From NCBI GenBank assembly GCA_012514315.1, contig JAAZAN010000045.1:1-37959 (forward strand): a stretch of 37,959 bases of DNA, in the 5' to 3' direction. The position numbers and the translations under genes were made by a program. Below are positions 7,471 through 15,753 of this stretch, piece after piece; within the stretch, counting starts at the first letter, position 1; the number at the start of each line of letters is the position of its first letter. The notes under the pieces were generated by a model. That model was not told the origin of the DNA and did no database searches. It saw only the letters and a list, made by a program, of their open reading frames with translations. The DNA is from Chloroflexota bacterium. GTDB taxonomy: Bacteria > Chloroflexota > Anaerolineae > B4-G1.

Positions 7471-8235
7471 ATGGTTGCAACCCACAGCTATGATCACATC
7501 TATGTCTCACCGCATCTGGATGATGTAGTCCTGTCTTGTGGCGGTCGCATTTGGCGTCAGACTCAGATGGGTGAGAGAGTTCTGGTTGTCACCGTATTTG
7601 CTGGCGGTCCCCGCCCGGAGCTCAGGCTATCCCCTTTCGCTCGTCAGTTGCACGCACGCTGGGAAGAATCAGGAGATGCCGCAGCGGCGCGTCGTCTCGA
7701 AGACCTCCAGGCCATGACGACACTGGGCGCGCAGGCAGTGCACTGGCCGTACACGGACTGTATCTATCGACAAATCTCAAGTGGTGAATACCCCTATGCT
7801 AGCGAGGAGTCGCTGTGGGGACCAATCCATCCTGAGGAGGAAGCTCTGGTTGCGGAGATTCGTGAACGACTGACGTCCTTGCCCCATCTGCAATGGAGTG
7901 CCGTTTACGCTCCCCTGGGCGCCGGGAATCACGTGGACCATCAGATTGTGCGACAAGCGGTGGAGAATCTTGGCCGCGTTCTGTTCTACGAAGACTATCC
8001 CTACGCTGAAGACGAGGGGACAGTCCGCAGCAAGCTCAACCCAGGAGATTGGCGAGCAGACATCCACTGGCTCTCCGAACACGCATTGGAGGCCAAGGCC
8101 TCCGCCATTGCCTGCTATCGTTCCCAGCTCAGTACGTTCTGGACTAGTATAGGGGAAATGCGTTCCGCTATCCGGCGCTATGCTGAACAGGTCGGACAGA
8201 GTGCACCAGCGGAAAGATACTGGCGCCCAATCTGA
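7471..8235 (+). CDS. PIG-L (LmbE-like) family deacetylase
   Basis: The protein has 254 residues from the ATG at 7471. The N-terminal metal motif is SPHLDDVVLSCGG, the variant of AHPDDE common in one PIG-L subgroup. The third metal ligand block is GAGNHVDHQIV in the C-terminal half. The family removes acetyl groups from N-acetylglucosamine-type substrates using zinc, for example in GPI or mycothiol pathways or in sugar-tailoring reactions. The substrate here is unknown. A GTG at 7435 would add 12 residues of non-family sequence; VATHSYDHIYVSPHLDD at the start fits the usual short leader better. The ribosome site is weak for both. It converges on a GT-C glycosyltransferase gene. Confidence 0.88.
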   Translation: MVATHSYDHIYVSPHLDDVVLSCGGRIWRQTQMGERVLVVTVFAGGPRPELRLSPFARQLHARWEESGDAAAARRLEDLQAMTTLGAQAVHWPYTDCIYRQISSGEYPYASEESLWGPIHPEEEALVAEIRERLTSLPHLQWSAVYAPLGAGNHVDHQIVRQAVENLGRVLFYEDYPYAEDEGTVRSKLNPGDWRADIHWLSEHALEAKASAIACYRSQLSTFWTSIGEMRSAIRRYAEQVGQSAPAERYWRPI

Positions 8236-8312
8236 TACGTTGAGTGCGGCCACAGGCTTCCGCTACAACAGCATCGACCTTGCCCGGTTCCAGCAGCCCG
8301 TTCACCGGTTAC

Positions 8313-9659
8313 CTATCGCGCTAGAGCAGGCACAATCGCGCGAAACAGGCAGTACACGTCGAACGCAGCCAGCCCCACGAAGAGTGCGATTGTCACTGGG
8401 GCGCGCGCTGGGACAGGTAGTAGCTTTCCCCAGGTTTCGATGCTCAGCGCGATCACCAAGCCAACAGGGATTAGCGCCGGAAACAGATATCTGCCCTGAT
8501 GTTGCACGAATGTCAGGTTGTACCACAGAAACGCCAGAACAGTGAGAAGCGCCGAGACGGCCAGCACTGCAAGCCCTGCCTTTTGCGGCGCTGTCAGACG
8601 CCGGAAATCCGGAAGCCACCAGATGAATCCCACCCCCCACAGCGCCGATGTGACCCCGAGCATCCTGTAGGCCCAGACTGGTAGCACAACGCCCATCCAA
8701 CCGAACTGTCCCCAGAAGCTGCGGAATGTCGTGCGAACCAGCCTTTGGGTAAGCCCCAACCAGCCGTAGTTGGCCAACCACTCGGATGATCTCGGCTGGC
8801 CCTCGACGACCTGTGTGTGTCGGCCCAGGCCAAAGGGATCGGTCCAACCATACACCAGCCCATTGCGGGCAAACCACGGCGCAGATACCATCAGTGCCGG
8901 CCCAAGGAACCAGACCGCCTGACGTGCAATCCATCGCCACCCCAACCGGTCCCGATACCATCGGATGAGCACCGCACAGACAGCTACTCCGATCATGGGA
9001 TAGGCCGTCGTCTTCGTCAGCAAGGCGAGGCCGAGAAGTATTCCCACCCACCATGCTCGATCCCTGTGATGCACGATGTAGTCCATCAGGGTGCACAGAA
9101 TGGCAGCGACCATCAACTCACCCAGGACATCGTTGTTGACGCCGGCCATCATCGCGAGGTGCTGAGGAATGAACGCGATCAGTGCGGCCGTGCTCACAGC
9201 CAGGTAGGGGCGAGCCGGAAAGAGTATCCGTATCGTACGATATGCGAGGATGAGTATGCCTGCACCAAGACCAACGGAGAACAAACGCAAGACCAGAACA
9301 TTGCCCCCAGAGAGCCAGAAGAGCGGTGCGGCCAACATATAGTACAGGGGAGGTTGGTGATCTTCGTACTCGAGCGTGTGAGTGGGCAGCTCAGGGGGAA
9401 AGCGTTCCGAGGTGAGCTGACCCAGGAGGTCCTGATCATAGTCCCCGACCTCCAGAACCGGCAGCCTACGTCTCTCCAACATCCCGTGAATGTAATTGTA
9501 GTGCGCCGGTTCGTCAGGGACCTGCCAAGGCGGCGTGTGAATCGCGTAGAGCCCGCCAAGCAGTAGGTAGGCGACTACGACCAAGCCCAGCATCAACCGA
9601 TAGGTGCGACAGTGTGAATCCACGCGCGCTATTGTAACCGCACGGTGTGCACTTGACAA
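8313..9659 (-). CDS. GT-C fold membrane glycosyltransferase (GT39/DUF2142-like)
   Basis: This 448-residue, highly hydrophobic protein has about ten membrane segments. The first large outer loop carries PDEPAHYNYIH, the acidic motif of GT-C glycosyltransferases that use polyprenyl-phosphate sugars; YEDHQPPLYYML follows it, also typical. These enzymes move sugars to lipid, protein or polysaccharide on the outer face of the membrane. The C-terminal portion has WYNLTFVQHQGRYLFPAL, a block recurrent in bacterial members. The acceptor is unknown. The start is uncertain: TTG 9659, GTG 9623 or ATG 9593 would each leave the first membrane segment (LGLVVVAYLLLGGLYAI) intact. It lies downstream of the L,D-transpeptidase on the same strand with a 52-base gap, which suggests a cell-envelope function. 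Confidence 0.83.
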   Translation of the reverse strand: MSSAHRAVTIARVDSHCRTYRLMLGLVVVAYLLLGGLYAIHTPPWQVPDEPAHYNYIHGMLERRRLPVLEVGDYDQDLLGQLTSERFPPELPTHTLEYEDHQPPLYYMLAAPLFWLSGGNVLVLRLFSVGLGAGILILAYRTIRILFPARPYLAVSTAALIAFIPQHLAMMAGVNNDVLGELMVAAILCTLMDYIVHHRDRAWWVGILLGLALLTKTTAYPMIGVAVCAVLIRWYRDRLGWRWIARQAVWFLGPALMVSAPWFARNGLVYGWTDPFGLGRHTQVVEGQPRSSEWLANYGWLGLTQRLVRTTFRSFWGQFGWMGVVLPVWAYRMLGVTSALWGVGFIWWLPDFRRLTAPQKAGLAVLAVSALLTVLAFLWYNLTFVQHQGRYLFPALIPVGLVIALSIETWGKLLPVPARAPVTIALFVGLAAFDVYCLFRAIVPALAR

Positions 9660-9711
9660 GAACCCTCGGGGCCCACTCTCAGCACGGAAACGAGCACGGG
9701 CTGATCGTGGA

Positions 9712-11304
9712 TCAGTCGGGGGGCGGTGGTTCGATCACCTCCATCTCCTCTTGTGGCTGCACATCGGGCTCCACAGGGCGGGGAGCTTGGCCGACGATGC
9801 GGACCAGCGTTCCCACAGGCGCCCAGTTGTACAACGCTTCCGCATCACCCACATCCAGAATGACACATCCATACGATGCTGGCCATCCCAGCGCACTGGC
9901 CCACATCCGATGCCCGCTGGCTGTGATCGGCAGCTCGTGGATCCCATTGAAGAACTCCGGCCCTTCCTGGTAGATGGCCATGAAGTAGGGCATATCGAGG
10001 CTCCATCTCCCGGCGAAGGCCGACTCCTCCTTGAATAGCACCTGGAATTGCCCTGCGATGGTCGGTGTGCTGGACATGCCCGTGGAACATGTGAAGTCAA
10101 ACACCAGATCGCCATCCTGATATGCACGCAGGCGTTGCTGTGTCAGGTTGATCTCGATCAGTTTGCCCGGCGCAATCGGCTCGGGAAGCAGCACATCCAA
10201 TGAAGGGACGGTAAGTTGCATGCCGATCTCCAAAGCTTCGGGATCGACATCGGGATTGGCTTCCGTGAAGCGCCAGAGCGGGAACCCATGGTTGTAGGCA
10301 ATGTCAAACATGTTGTCTCCAGGCTGTACCACATAGATCCCTTCCGGATGCTGAAACCGGGCGATAGCGACATGTCTGCCGGATTCGAGTGCAGCGATAG
10401 TGCGAGTCAGTGTCTCGCTCACATCTAGCTCCTGCTGAGGGCCACTCTGTGATGCGACCCCAGAGAGCCAGTTCCGCACCGCTGCTTCATCAACGTGCAG
10501 GACCAGACGGGCGCTGTCGCCAGTGTGCTCGGTTACCGGTCGCAGCCACCTGACCACTTCCTCCTGTGTGGCGATGAACTCCTCAGCGTAGTCTGTAACT
10601 GGATCATCAGCCTCGAGTATGAACGGTTGGAGCAACAGGGAGCTGGCCTGCGAGCGCGCTGGCTCGGGCTCGTTCAGCTTAGGGGGCACTACTCGCAGAC
10701 TCAATGTCACCGATTGGCGCCTGTTCATCAAGGCTGTGACGACCTGGGTCACCCCAGTCTCAACGTCCAGCCTGTGTCCAGCGCGTCCCGATGCGCCGGT
10801 GATCGCCTGAGCGGTCAGATGGAGCTCGGCTTCCGAGGGGGCTACGTCGACCAAGGCCGCCGCCCTCTGCAGCAACGAACGAATTCGCTCGGGGTCCGGT
10901 GGAATGACCTCCGGCTCAATGTGATGGAGAGACCGTGCGCCAATTGGCGCGAGCAGGCGCATGCGCTGGAACCACACTTCACGTCGGCCGACATCGTAGG
11001 CAGCCTCCGCCGTACGTTGATGGTCGTAGCGCATGCCGACATCGGCCCAACTGAGACGCCACGTATGTTCACCCACCAATAGCTCGATTCCCAGATCCCT
11101 GGGATCCGTGAGACGTTCAGTCAGGCGGGACGTGGCCTCCTGTACTGTGAGGCCGCCCACGCTCACACCCTGAACTGTGACACCTGGGTAAATCCGTTCA
11201 GCGTAAGTGGTCTGAAGGCCGATCAACCCAGCCCCCACAGCGACGACTGCCAGCACGACAACTAACATAACGAGCTTGAGTCGATTATTCTGCCACACCA
11301 GCAT
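9712..11304 (-). CDS. L,D-transpeptidase with PG-binding (YoaR-like), LysM and YkuD domains
   Basis: This 530-residue envelope protein has one N-terminal membrane helix (LVMLVVVLAVVAVGAGLIGL). It then has two PG_binding_4/YoaR-like regions (YPGVTVQGVSVGGLTVQEA and a second around residues 190-320), a LysM near 325-370 (YVVQPGDNMFDIAYNHGF), and a YkuD domain from about 380. The catalytic cysteine is Cys480 in PASYGCVILD; the usual motif is SHGCVR, so the neighbouring His and Arg are replaced. The upstream partner HELPITASG is present. YkuD enzymes form 3-3 cross-links in peptidoglycan. A proline/glutamate-rich tail closes the protein. The ATG at 11304 follows GGAGAGG. This architecture is common in Chloroflexota. 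Confidence 0.9.
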   Translation of the reverse strand: MLVWQNNRLKLVMLVVVLAVVAVGAGLIGLQTTYAERIYPGVTVQGVSVGGLTVQEATSRLTERLTDPRDLGIELLVGEHTWRLSWADVGMRYDHQRTAEAAYDVGRREVWFQRMRLLAPIGARSLHHIEPEVIPPDPERIRSLLQRAAALVDVAPSEAELHLTAQAITGASGRAGHRLDVETGVTQVVTALMNRRQSVTLSLRVVPPKLNEPEPARSQASSLLLQPFILEADDPVTDYAEEFIATQEEVVRWLRPVTEHTGDSARLVLHVDEAAVRNWLSGVASQSGPQQELDVSETLTRTIAALESGRHVAIARFQHPEGIYVVQPGDNMFDIAYNHGFPLWRFTEANPDVDPEALEIGMQLTVPSLDVLLPEPIAPGKLIEINLTQQRLRAYQDGDLVFDFTCSTGMSSTPTIAGQFQVLFKEESAFAGRWSLDMPYFMAIYQEGPEFFNGIHELPITASGHRMWASALGWPASYGCVILDVGDAEALYNWAPVGTLVRIVGQAPRPVEPDVQPQEEMEVIEPPPPD

Positions 11305-11332
11305 CTACCTCTCCAGATAGCCTTTGGGTGAA

Positions 11333-11360
11333 AGTATAGATGGGATTCGGACTCCAGCAA
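11333..11360 (-). promoter_or_regulatory. Promoter for the L,D-transpeptidase gene
   Basis: On the minus strand, TTGCTG (11360-11355), a 16-base spacer and TATACT (11338-11333). It shares the gap 11305-11533 with the divergent photolyase promoter. Confidence 0.58.
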
Positions 11361-11407
11361 GCTGGACGACCTGCACACTGCCGCGCGATCCGCTAGAGGT
11401 AGATCAC

Positions 11408-11435
11408 TTGACAGGAGAGTGTCCTGAGATATGAT
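11408..11435 (+). promoter_or_regulatory. Promoter for the photolyase operon
   Basis: TTGACA (11408-11413), a 16-base spacer and TATGAT (11430-11435). The leader to the ATG at 11534 would be about 90 bases. No LexA-type box is evident. Four of the five genes that follow have only small gaps before them, so this may serve the whole 11534-19827 block. Confidence 0.66.
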
Positions 11436-11533
11436 GCAGGCACCTCGATCTTGACCATTCGCGCATCAGGATAGGGCAGCGCATCACGTTCTGCCGTTTC
11501 GTGGCTTGAATACATTGCAGCGACAGGGCCGTT

Positions 11534-12970
11534 ATGGAAACAGCCATCTGGTGGATCAGGCGTGATCTACGCCTGAGTGACAATCGGGCGCTCTGGGCCG
11601 CTCTTGATGCTGCACGCTATGTGGTTCCAGTATTCGTCCTCGATCCCGAAATTCTGAAAGCGCCCGACGTAGGGCCATCCCGGCTGGCGTTTCTCTTCAG
11701 TGGGTTACGGCAGTTGGATAGCAGTCTCAGGGTTCGAGGTAGTTACCTGGTGGTACGCTACGGACCGCCGGTAGAACAACTCAAGCTGCTGATCGATGAG
11801 TGTCGCGCAGGCTGTGTCTATGCGGAGTCCGATCTCTCGCCGTACGCCCGCCGGCGGGATGAGCAGGTAGGGCAGACGATCCCCCTGAGGCTGATTGGCA
11901 GCTCGGTACTGGTACCACCGGGCGATGTGGTCAAGTCGGATGGGCTGCCATACACTGTATACACTCCCTTCAAGCGCGCGTGGCGAACACGGATGTTCCC
12001 ACTCTCTCCACCGGACTGGCCGATAGATACACCGGAGTGCATCCGCACACCTCAGGGTATCGCGCAATGCCCTATACCGGCGTCTCCCCCTCGTTCTGCG
12101 AGTGGGACCTGGGAGGCTGGTGAGGACGCTGCCCATCGGGCGCTGAGCGCGTTCATTGCGGGTGATACACCGCCCATCCATCATTACGCAACGATGAGGG
12201 ACAGGATGGACCTTGACGGGACCTCGTGCCTCTCGCCCTACTTCCATCTTGGCATACTCTCGGCACGCCAGGCGATCTCCGAGGCGATGGATTCGTATCT
12301 ACGCGCTCCCAACGCCGAAGCGCGTCGGGCGATTGATGCGTGGATCGACGAGCTGATTTGGCGCGAGTTCTACGGCCATATTCTCTACCACTTCCCAGAT
12401 GTGTTGGTTCAGAGTTTCCGTCCCGACCTACGCGCTGTCCCGTGGCAAGATGACGAGGACGTCTTTGCGGCCTGGCGTGAGGGGCGCACCGGTTATCCTA
12501 TCGTCGATGCGGGTATGCGCCAGTTGCTTCGGACAGGATGGATGCACAATCGTGCGCGCATGATCACCGCTTCTTTCCTGGTCAAGGATCTGCTGGTTGA
12601 TTGGCGTCACGGTGCACGGTATTTCATGCAGCAACTGGTCGATGGTGATCTTGCAGCGAACAATGGTGGATGGCAATGGGTAGCAGGGACCGGCACGGAC
12701 GCTGCACCTTTCTTTCGAATCTTCAATCCGGTTGTGCAGGGCCGGAAATTCGACCCCAATGGCGACTATGTACGCCGCTGGGCGCCCGAACTGGCCGATG
12801 TACCGACGCGTTACATTCATGCACCGTGGCAGATGCCGCCTCTTGTACAGGAAGACTGCGGATGTGTCGTGGGGCGACACTATCCTGCTCCCATTGTCGA
12901 CCATCGGCAGGCCCGTGAGAGGGCGTTGGACGTGTATCGGCAGGCCCGCGATCGGTCGAAAACCTTGTAG
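11534..12970 (+). CDS. phrB: Deoxyribodipyrimidine photolyase, class I
   Basis: This 478-residue protein has the photolyase/cryptochrome layout. The antenna-binding domain starts ETAIWWIRRDLRLSDNRAL, and the FAD-binding C-terminal half includes WIDELIWREFYGHIL, GYPIVDAGMRQLLRTGWMHN and NNGGWQWVAGTGTDAAPFFR followed by IFNP. The last block is the signature of class I cyclobutane pyrimidine dimer photolyases and carries Trp residues of the electron-transfer chain. The enzyme repairs UV dimers using blue light. The ATG at 11534 lacks a strong ribosome site, but the sequence begins exactly where the family does. The next gene starts 24 bases after the stop. A habitat with light exposure is implied, which is inference. 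Confidence 0.95.
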   Translation: METAIWWIRRDLRLSDNRALWAALDAARYVVPVFVLDPEILKAPDVGPSRLAFLFSGLRQLDSSLRVRGSYLVVRYGPPVEQLKLLIDECRAGCVYAESDLSPYARRRDEQVGQTIPLRLIGSSVLVPPGDVVKSDGLPYTVYTPFKRAWRTRMFPLSPPDWPIDTPECIRTPQGIAQCPIPASPPRSASGTWEAGEDAAHRALSAFIAGDTPPIHHYATMRDRMDLDGTSCLSPYFHLGILSARQAISEAMDSYLRAPNAEARRAIDAWIDELIWREFYGHILYHFPDVLVQSFRPDLRAVPWQDDEDVFAAWREGRTGYPIVDAGMRQLLRTGWMHNRARMITASFLVKDLLVDWRHGARYFMQQLVDGDLAANNGGWQWVAGTGTDAAPFFRIFNPVVQGRKFDPNGDYVRRWAPELADVPTRYIHAPWQMPPLVQEDCGCVVGRHYPAPIVDHRQARERALDVYRQARDRSKTL

Positions 12971-12994
12971 AAGGAGCAAGACGGCGAATAGGAT

Positions 12995-15715
12995 ATGAGT
13001 GGCAGAACACCGAAGTACTCGATCGTACTGGCTGGGGGCAAGGGGACGCGCATGCGTTCTGCCGATACCCACAAGGTCTGTTTCCCCATCGATGGACGTC
13101 CAGCCATCAACCGCGCTCTCTCCGTGTACAAAGCCGCCGGAATACCCCACCAGATTGTGGTTGTGGGGGCTATGGCCGGTCAGGTCATCGAGACAGTCGG
13201 GCGTGAGCATGAGGGTATCCTCTTTGCGTATCAGGCTGAGCAACTGGGGACGGCACACGCGACCCGGCAGGGCGTCCGGGTGCTCGACTCGCTAACCGAT
13301 GAAGCGGACGTTCTGATCGTTACGGGAGATCGCGTGGTGGAGCCGTTGGTTCTGCAGCGGCTTTTCGATCTCTTCTATGGACAGCATTGCGACCTGGCTT
13401 TCCTCGTTGGTCCCAAGCAGCGGCGCTCAGATCCGGGCCATGTGGTGTTCTCGGCTGATGGCGCTGTGCTGGGCAATGTGGAAGCACGTGACATCTGGCA
13501 ACGACAGCTATACCGTGAGGTTCGTGAGACTGCCGATGCAGAGCATCCCCTGTCCCGCGTGGAGCTGCTACAGCGCATTGGAGCGCATTTCAGTGATGAG
13601 AAGGCGGCTCTCGCTTTTGGTGACCTCTGGCAAGCAGTCGCCATTGAGGGCCGTGAATTGACTGCATCGGACGTGGAGGACCTTGTTCCGATCGAGAAGA
13701 CGTCTTTCACGTTCACCACCCCGTCGGGCGTTCGTGTGGATCTGACGCCGGACCAGATCTTGGAGACTCCCTATGCGAACTACTCCATATACCTGGTGCG
13801 GATCTCAGCGCTGCGCTACGCGCTATCGCGTCTGAATCGGGACAACGCACAACAGGAGGAATACCTCTCGGACCTGATCACAGTACTTGCTCAGGCGCGT
13901 GAGGAGGGCCGGACGCGTTTCCGTGTCCGGGCGCTGCGAGTCAAGAACCCACACGACGTGATGGCATTCAATGATCCGGCTGAGTTGCTGGAGATCGAGG
14001 CTGCTATCCAGGCCAAGAAACACCAGCGGGCGGTCTTGTCGATGGGTGCGGGTCTCCGCCCGGTGTCAGACTGGTTGGCCGCCTTCGGACACGTTCTTGG
14101 CGATGGTGCAACCGGTGATCTGATGCTTTGGAGAGAGCTTGCCGATTCTTATGGTGATGATGCCAGCCTGATCAACGAGCGTGCTGGCGCCTACGCCGAT
14201 GTGTTGGAGTACGCGGGCGCATTGCTTGGATGGGATCAGCCGGTGCTGTTGGTGCATTCCCCGGGTAGAGTGAATGTGATGGGCCGGCACATTGATCATC
14301 AAGGAGGCAATTGTAACCTGATGACGATCGGTCGCGAGACACTGATGGTTGTCCATCCCCGCGAGGATGATCAAGTCCGACTCTGGAACCGCGACCGAGA
14401 TCGATTCCCTGAACGCCAGTTCTGTGTTGGGGAGCTGGTCGCCGAGTTGCCCTGGACGGACTGGCTGTCTCTCGTGAACAGTCAGAAGGTGTCGGAAATG
14501 GCTGCTCGGGAGGGTGGCGACTGGGCGCAGTACGCAAAGGCGGCGGTTGTCCGATTGCAGAAGCAGTTCCCGACACGCAAATTGCGGGGGATGGATGTTG
14601 TCGTCAGCGGCAACATCCCCCTAGCTGCAGGGCTTAGTTCGTCATCCGCCCTGGTTGTCGCGACGGCTGAAGCTATGGTGGGCATCAACCGGTTGAACAC
14701 CTTTCCGGCGCAGTTCGTCGACCTGTGTGGAGAAGGAGAATGGTTCGTGGGCACACGGGGCGGCAGCGCTGACCACGCCGCCATCAAGATGGGGCAGATG
14801 GGCAAGGTCGTGCAAGTGGCCTTTTTCGATTTCGCTGTACAGGACAGCGTGTCGTTCCCGGAAGACTATGTACTGGCCGTATGCAACTCTGGAATCCAGG
14901 CTCAGAAGACAGCGGGCGCCAGAGATCAGTTCAACCACCGTATTGCGTGTTATTGCATTGGCTTCAAGTTGATCCGGAAACTGTATCCTCAGTTTGCGCC
15001 TCTCCTGCACCACCTGCGCGATGTGAATGTGCGCACTCTTGGCGTGCCGCTGAGTTGGATCTACAGGATCTTGTTGCGTCTGCCTGAGTGTGCGACACGC
15101 GATGAATTGCAGTCTCTGTTGCCTGACGATAATCTGGAGCCCATCTTCTCCATGCACGCACTGTCGGAGGGTGATTCCTACTCCGTTCGTGGCGTGGTCC
15201 TCTTTGGTCTCGCCGAGTTCGAGCGCGCGCGCCTCTTCGTTGATGTGTTGAAGGCGGGTGCTATCCAGGGGATCGGGGACCTGATGAATGCTTCTCACAA
15301 CGGTGATCGCGTCGCATATCTCGATCCAACTGGGACGATGCAGCCCTATGATTCACAGACGTCCAACGGGTACCTGCTTGACTTGATCGAAGATCTGGAG
15401 AGCGGTGACCCAACTCGCGTATTGCGGGCTCAGTTGCAGTGGCAGCCGGGAGGGTACCGCTGTAGTGTGCCTGAGATCGACCGAATGGTCGACATATCAC
15501 TCTCGGTCGATGGCGTTGTGGGTGCACAGTTGGCTGGGGCCGGTCTCGGAGGGTGTATGATGGTCCTGGTTCATCAGTCTGCCCTGCCCGAGCTCACAAG
15601 GACTCTGACCAGGCAATACTACGAGCCCTTCAACAAGCCGGTGTCGATTCTTCCCTGTAGGCCGGTGGCGGGGAGTGGGATTCTATTCGCTGACACACTT
15701 GCCCCACGTCAATAG
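12995..15715 (+). CDS. Fused sugar-1-phosphate nucleotidyltransferase / galactokinase-like GHMP kinase
   Basis: This 906-residue protein joins two enzymes. Residues about 8-335 are a GlmU-type nucleotidyltransferase: YSIVLAGGKGTRMRSAD, then KVCFPIDGRPAINRA, EQLGTAHATRQG and VTGDRVV. Residues about 410-900 are a galactokinase-like GHMP kinase: HSPGRVNVMGRHIDHQGGN (near 420), the ATP loop AAGLSSSSALVVATAEAM (near 541-558), GTRGGSADHAAIKMG and GAGLGGCMMVLV (near 847). A kinase fused to a pyrophosphorylase would turn a free sugar into a nucleotide sugar, as L-fucokinase/GDP-fucose pyrophosphorylase does with different folds. The first kinase motif has R-H-I-D-H where galactokinase has E-H-T-D-Y, so the sugar probably differs from galactose. 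It is followed after 38 bases by a YfcC-type transporter gene. Confidence 0.88.
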   Translation: MSGRTPKYSIVLAGGKGTRMRSADTHKVCFPIDGRPAINRALSVYKAAGIPHQIVVVGAMAGQVIETVGREHEGILFAYQAEQLGTAHATRQGVRVLDSLTDEADVLIVTGDRVVEPLVLQRLFDLFYGQHCDLAFLVGPKQRRSDPGHVVFSADGAVLGNVEARDIWQRQLYREVRETADAEHPLSRVELLQRIGAHFSDEKAALAFGDLWQAVAIEGRELTASDVEDLVPIEKTSFTFTTPSGVRVDLTPDQILETPYANYSIYLVRISALRYALSRLNRDNAQQEEYLSDLITVLAQAREEGRTRFRVRALRVKNPHDVMAFNDPAELLEIEAAIQAKKHQRAVLSMGAGLRPVSDWLAAFGHVLGDGATGDLMLWRELADSYGDDASLINERAGAYADVLEYAGALLGWDQPVLLVHSPGRVNVMGRHIDHQGGNCNLMTIGRETLMVVHPREDDQVRLWNRDRDRFPERQFCVGELVAELPWTDWLSLVNSQKVSEMAAREGGDWAQYAKAAVVRLQKQFPTRKLRGMDVVVSGNIPLAAGLSSSSALVVATAEAMVGINRLNTFPAQFVDLCGEGEWFVGTRGGSADHAAIKMGQMGKVVQVAFFDFAVQDSVSFPEDYVLAVCNSGIQAQKTAGARDQFNHRIACYCIGFKLIRKLYPQFAPLLHHLRDVNVRTLGVPLSWIYRILLRLPECATRDELQSLLPDDNLEPIFSMHALSEGDSYSVRGVVLFGLAEFERARLFVDVLKAGAIQGIGDLMNASHNGDRVAYLDPTGTMQPYDSQTSNGYLLDLIEDLESGDPTRVLRAQLQWQPGGYRCSVPEIDRMVDISLSVDGVVGAQLAGAGLGGCMMVLVHQSALPELTRTLTRQYYEPFNKPVSILPCRPVAGSGILFADTLAPRQ

Positions 15716-15753
15716 ACAGGCGGGTCAGACGAGAAATGCTGGGGGGAGTATCT

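Noticed and set aside
9653..9658. A perfect TTGACA on the plus strand
   Set aside because: No -10 element lies 16-18 bases downstream and no plus gene follows; it overlaps the start of the glycosyltransferase gene.
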